NCBI RefSeq assembly: GCF_038594605.1
Contig: NZ_JBCFZM010000001.1
Coordinates: 682,001 to 746,000 of the forward strand
Reading direction: 5' to 3'
Source: Alteriqipengyuania bathyomarina_B
Lineage (GTDB): Bacteria; Pseudomonadota; Alphaproteobacteria; Sphingomonadales; Sphingomonadaceae
DNA length: 64,000 bases
The translations under genes were made by a program, and so were the position numbers. Below are positions 61,782-64,000 of this stretch, piece by piece. The notes beneath the pieces were generated by a model that worked only from the letters and a program-made list of their open reading frames with translations, had not been told where the DNA came from and ran no database searches. Position 1 is the stretch's first letter; the number at the start of each line of letters is the position of its first letter.

Positions 61782-63125
61782 CTAGCCACGCGGCATCAGC
61801 CTGAGCGCGGCGTCGGCCATGGCTTCGGCGCCGGTCGCGATGACCTGTTCCGCGTCAGGCGCCCACAAGGCGCTGTGCAGCGAAGGCAGCGTCGCCTCGC
61901 CGTTCTGCGCAGCCTGCCATTCGTCCTGTGGAACGCCGCCGATCCAGAAGATCAGCGACTGGACCCCATCGGGATCGGCGCGGCGGAACTGGCCGAAATC
62001 CTCGCCCCCCATCACGCTGGGCACCTGCATCACGCGATCATCACCAAAGCGAGTGCGAAAGCCTGCCATTACGGACTCGGTAAACTCGGGGTCGTTATAG
62101 GTCGACGGGGTGTAGGGATCGGCGACGGTGACGGTCGGCAGCTTGTCCTCCGGCATCCCCGCTGCAATCGCCTCGCCCCGTGCAATCCGGGCGATCCCGT
62201 CGAGCAGCAGCTTGCGCGATTCGTCGGTATAGCTGCGCACGGTCAGCTGCAGCTTCGCCTCGTCCGAAATCACGTTGTGCTTGGACCCCGCGCGGAAACT
62301 GCCGACCGTGACCACGCCGGGTTCGAGCGGAGACAGCTCGCGGCTGACCAGCGTCTGCAGCCGCATCACGATGGCGCTGGCGATCACCACCGGGTCCTTG
62401 GTCGTGTGCGGATAGGCGCCATGCCCGCCGATACCGGGAACGGTGATGTCGACGCTGTCGACATTGGCGAGCGCATAGCCCGGCGAATAGCCGATCATTC
62501 CGGCAGGGAACTGCGCCGCATCGTGGAAGGCGATCGCGTAATCGGGCTTGGGAAAGCGGGTGAAGAGCCCATCCTCGAGCATCGCGAGCGCGCCCTCGCC
62601 CAGCTCTTCCGCCGGTTGCAGGATCATCACCAGCGTGCCGCTCCACGCGTCTTTCCGGTCGACCAGCTGCTGCGCTGCGCCGATCCACGCGGTCATGTGC
62701 GTGTCGTGCCCGCAGGCATGCATCACGCCTGTTTCGACGCCGGTGGCGGGCGTGGCGGTGACGGTCGAGGCGAAGGGCAGCCCGGTCTGCTCGACCACCG
62801 GAAGCGCGTCCATATCCGCGCGCAGCAACACGGTGGGCCCTTCGCCGTTCTTCATCACCGCGACCACCCCGGTCCGGCCGACGCCTTCGGTCACGTCAAA
62901 GCCCAGTTTGCGCATCCGGGCCGCGAGCCTGGCGGCGGTCTCGGTCTCTTCGAAGCTCAATTCGGGATTGGCGTGGAGATAGCGATAGAGCTCCATAAGC
63001 TCGGGCATGTCTTCGGTTACGCCCGCACGCAGGCCGTCATCCTGCGCGACGGCGGCGGTGGAGCATAGCAGCGCGCCGGCCGCCGCTGCCAACATCGTGC
63101 CCATCATACCGTTCTGCTTAGCCAT
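61782..63125 (-). CDS. exported M20 family amidohydrolase
   Basis: A 447-residue metallohydrolase with a Sec signal peptide (MMGTMLAAAAGALLCSTAAVAQ). Metal ligands are in VMHACGHDTHM and ILQPAEELGEGA, with a dimerisation insert (VDITVPGIGGHGAYPHTTKD) and the C-terminal GGEDFGQF. The HACGHD-type site and the Glu pair match the carboxypeptidase/N-acyl amino acid amidohydrolase group. The substrate is unknown. Start at 63125, set by the signal peptide. Confidence 0.9.
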   Translation of the reverse strand: MAKQNGMMGTMLAAAAGALLCSTAAVAQDDGLRAGVTEDMPELMELYRYLHANPELSFEETETAARLAARMRKLGFDVTEGVGRTGVVAVMKNGEGPTVLLRADMDALPVVEQTGLPFASTVTATPATGVETGVMHACGHDTHMTAWIGAAQQLVDRKDAWSGTLVMILQPAEELGEGALAMLEDGLFTRFPKPDYAIAFHDAAQFPAGMIGYSPGYALANVDSVDITVPGIGGHGAYPHTTKDPVVIASAIVMRLQTLVSRELSPLEPGVVTVGSFRAGSKHNVISDEAKLQLTVRSYTDESRKLLLDGIARIARGEAIAAGMPEDKLPTVTVADPYTPSTYNDPEFTESVMAGFRTRFGDDRVMQVPSVMGGEDFGQFRRADPDGVQSLIFWIGGVPQDEWQAAQNGEATLPSLHSALWAPDAEQVIATGAEAMADAALRLMPRG

Positions 63126-63283
63126 TCCCCATGTCCCCCTTGTCTGGTCCTGCGTGACACAGTGCCCGCGCATCGAGGTGCTTACAATCGGCTCGACACC
63201 TGATGTCGCGCTCGTTGATGAAACACATACGCAAGGCAGCGTCGGGGCCGACTCATCGCAGATTTGCCGCGCGTAGGAAATGC

Positions 63284-64000
63284 CTAGAGCCGATAGGTCA
63301 GCACCAGCAGGATCGACAGCGTCGTCACCATCAGCAGCACCAGCGGCACGCCGGTGCGGATATAGTCCGAAAATTCGTACGAACCCTCGCTCATGATCAG
63401 CATGTTGGTCTGATAGGCAATGGGCGTCGCGTAACACAGGTTGCAGCCGAACAGCACGGCCAGAACCAGCGGTTCGGGCGGCAGACCGAGTTCGCGCGCG
63501 ATGCTGAAAGCGATGGGCGTGCCGACCGTCGCGGCGGTCGCGTTGGACGCGAAATTGGTCAGCACGGTCACGAACAGCATGATCGCCGCGAGGACCAGCG
63601 CCGGGGGTAGTGACGACAGACCGATCGAGAGCGCCATGCCGAGCCACGCTGCCGCACCGCTCGCCTCGACGATCGACCCGACCGCGATGCTTGCCGCCAC
63701 CAGCACGATGACCTTGGCGGACAGCGCCCGGCCCACCCGGTCGAACTTCACGCAGCCGGTCAGGAACATCAGGATCGCGCCTGCCAGCGCCGAGATCGCG
63801 ATCGGGAACAGCCCGATCGAGGCGGTGAACACCGCGCCGCCCATGATGACGGCGGAAAGCAGCGCCTTGGACCGACGCGGCAGCTCGCGCATGCCTTCAA
63901 GCATCAACAGGCTGTCGCTGCGCGCGAATTCTTCCAGCTCGGCGCGCAGTCCAGTGACCATCAGCACATCGCCTTCCGCAAACTGGAGGTCGCCCTGCGC
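63284..64000 (-). CDS. SLC13-like permease with TrkA-C domain (C-terminal part)
   Basis: The C-terminal part of a membrane transporter, running off the right edge, so the start is not in the window. The visible portion has the end of a TrkA-C/RCK domain (FAEGDVLMVTGLRAEL at the edge) and about seven helices (KVIVLVAASIAVGSIVEASG, FVTVLTNFASNATAATVG, ATPIAYQTNMLIM). This is the SLC13/DASS anion transporter pattern with two RCK_C domains. Confidence 0.85.
   Translation of the reverse strand, partial: AQGDLQFAEGDVLMVTGLRAELEEFARSDSLLMLEGMRELPRRSKALLSAVIMGGAVFTASIGLFPIAISALAGAILMFLTGCVKFDRVGRALSAKVIVLVAASIAVGSIVEASGAAAWLGMALSIGLSSLPPALVLAAIMLFVTVLTNFASNATAATVGTPIAFSIARELGLPPEPLVLAVLFGCNLCYATPIAYQTNMLIMSEGSYEFSDYIRTGVPLVLLMVTTLSILLVLTYRL

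Overview
The window is chromosomal DNA from a high-GC alphaproteobacterium. Gene content and order (rpsD beside a chorismate mutase; an xseB-ispA-coaD-peptidylprolyl isomerase-queA run; pstCAB-phoUB; coq4; scfR divergent from aceA; PrsK/PrsR and a TIGR03013-type sugar transferase) and a GTTC-N7-GTTC LexA operator point to Sphingomonadales, most likely Erythrobacteraceae. This placement is inferred from gene families, not from a database search. No phage, transposase, CRISPR array or rRNA was seen. One tRNA (Glu, anticodon TTC) is present. No gene-free stretch exceeds about 300 bp; the longest gaps (about 190-240 bp: 411-633, 23627-23834, 29408-29595, 35878-36085, 43527-43763) hold only short palindromes or nothing recognisable.

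Layout. 1-4 kb: chorismate mutase, ribosomal protein S4 and a GAF-PAS-PAS-GGDEF-EAL protein. 4-17 kb, mostly minus strand: S9 peptidase, membrane M50 protease, tgt, two outer-membrane barrel proteins, a YadGH-like ABC exporter, a zinc-ribbon protein, queA, cyclophilin, coaD, a small lipoprotein, ispA and xseB; tgt and queA are both queuosine genes. 17-29 kb: purL, a DUF3052 protein, nitroreductase, coq4, serB, miaA, an amidohydrolase, a nitronate monooxygenase-like enzyme, a flavodoxin-like protein and recJ. 29-36 kb: tRNA-Glu, then phoR-pstC-pstA-pstB-phoU-phoB behind a Pho box, with no pstS.

36-48 kb is the most unusual part: an SOS mutagenesis and DNA-repair island. Two minus-strand units, imuA-imuB and radical SAM-(TIGR03915/UdgX fusion)-dnaE2, each start with an almost identical GTTC-N7-GTTC operator 2 bp upstream of the first ATG. 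Five palindromic elements of about 75-125 bp sit inside this island. Two are in frame within dnaE2, one forms the 3' end of imuA, and two lie in the gaps flanking the UdgX gene. Between the two units are a frameshifted lipoprotein gene resembling iota-class carbonic anhydrases (COG4337), a DUF2490 protein and a small membrane protein.

48-64 kb: a flavin-binding stress protein, a neurotransmitter:sodium symporter-type transporter, panB, a DUF475/TerC-like membrane protein, the PrsR-PrsK two-component pair with its XrtA-type sugar transferase, a small membrane protein, the regulator ScfR divergent from isocitrate lyase, a beta carbonic anhydrase, an exported M20 peptidase and the end of an SLC13-like permease that runs off the window.
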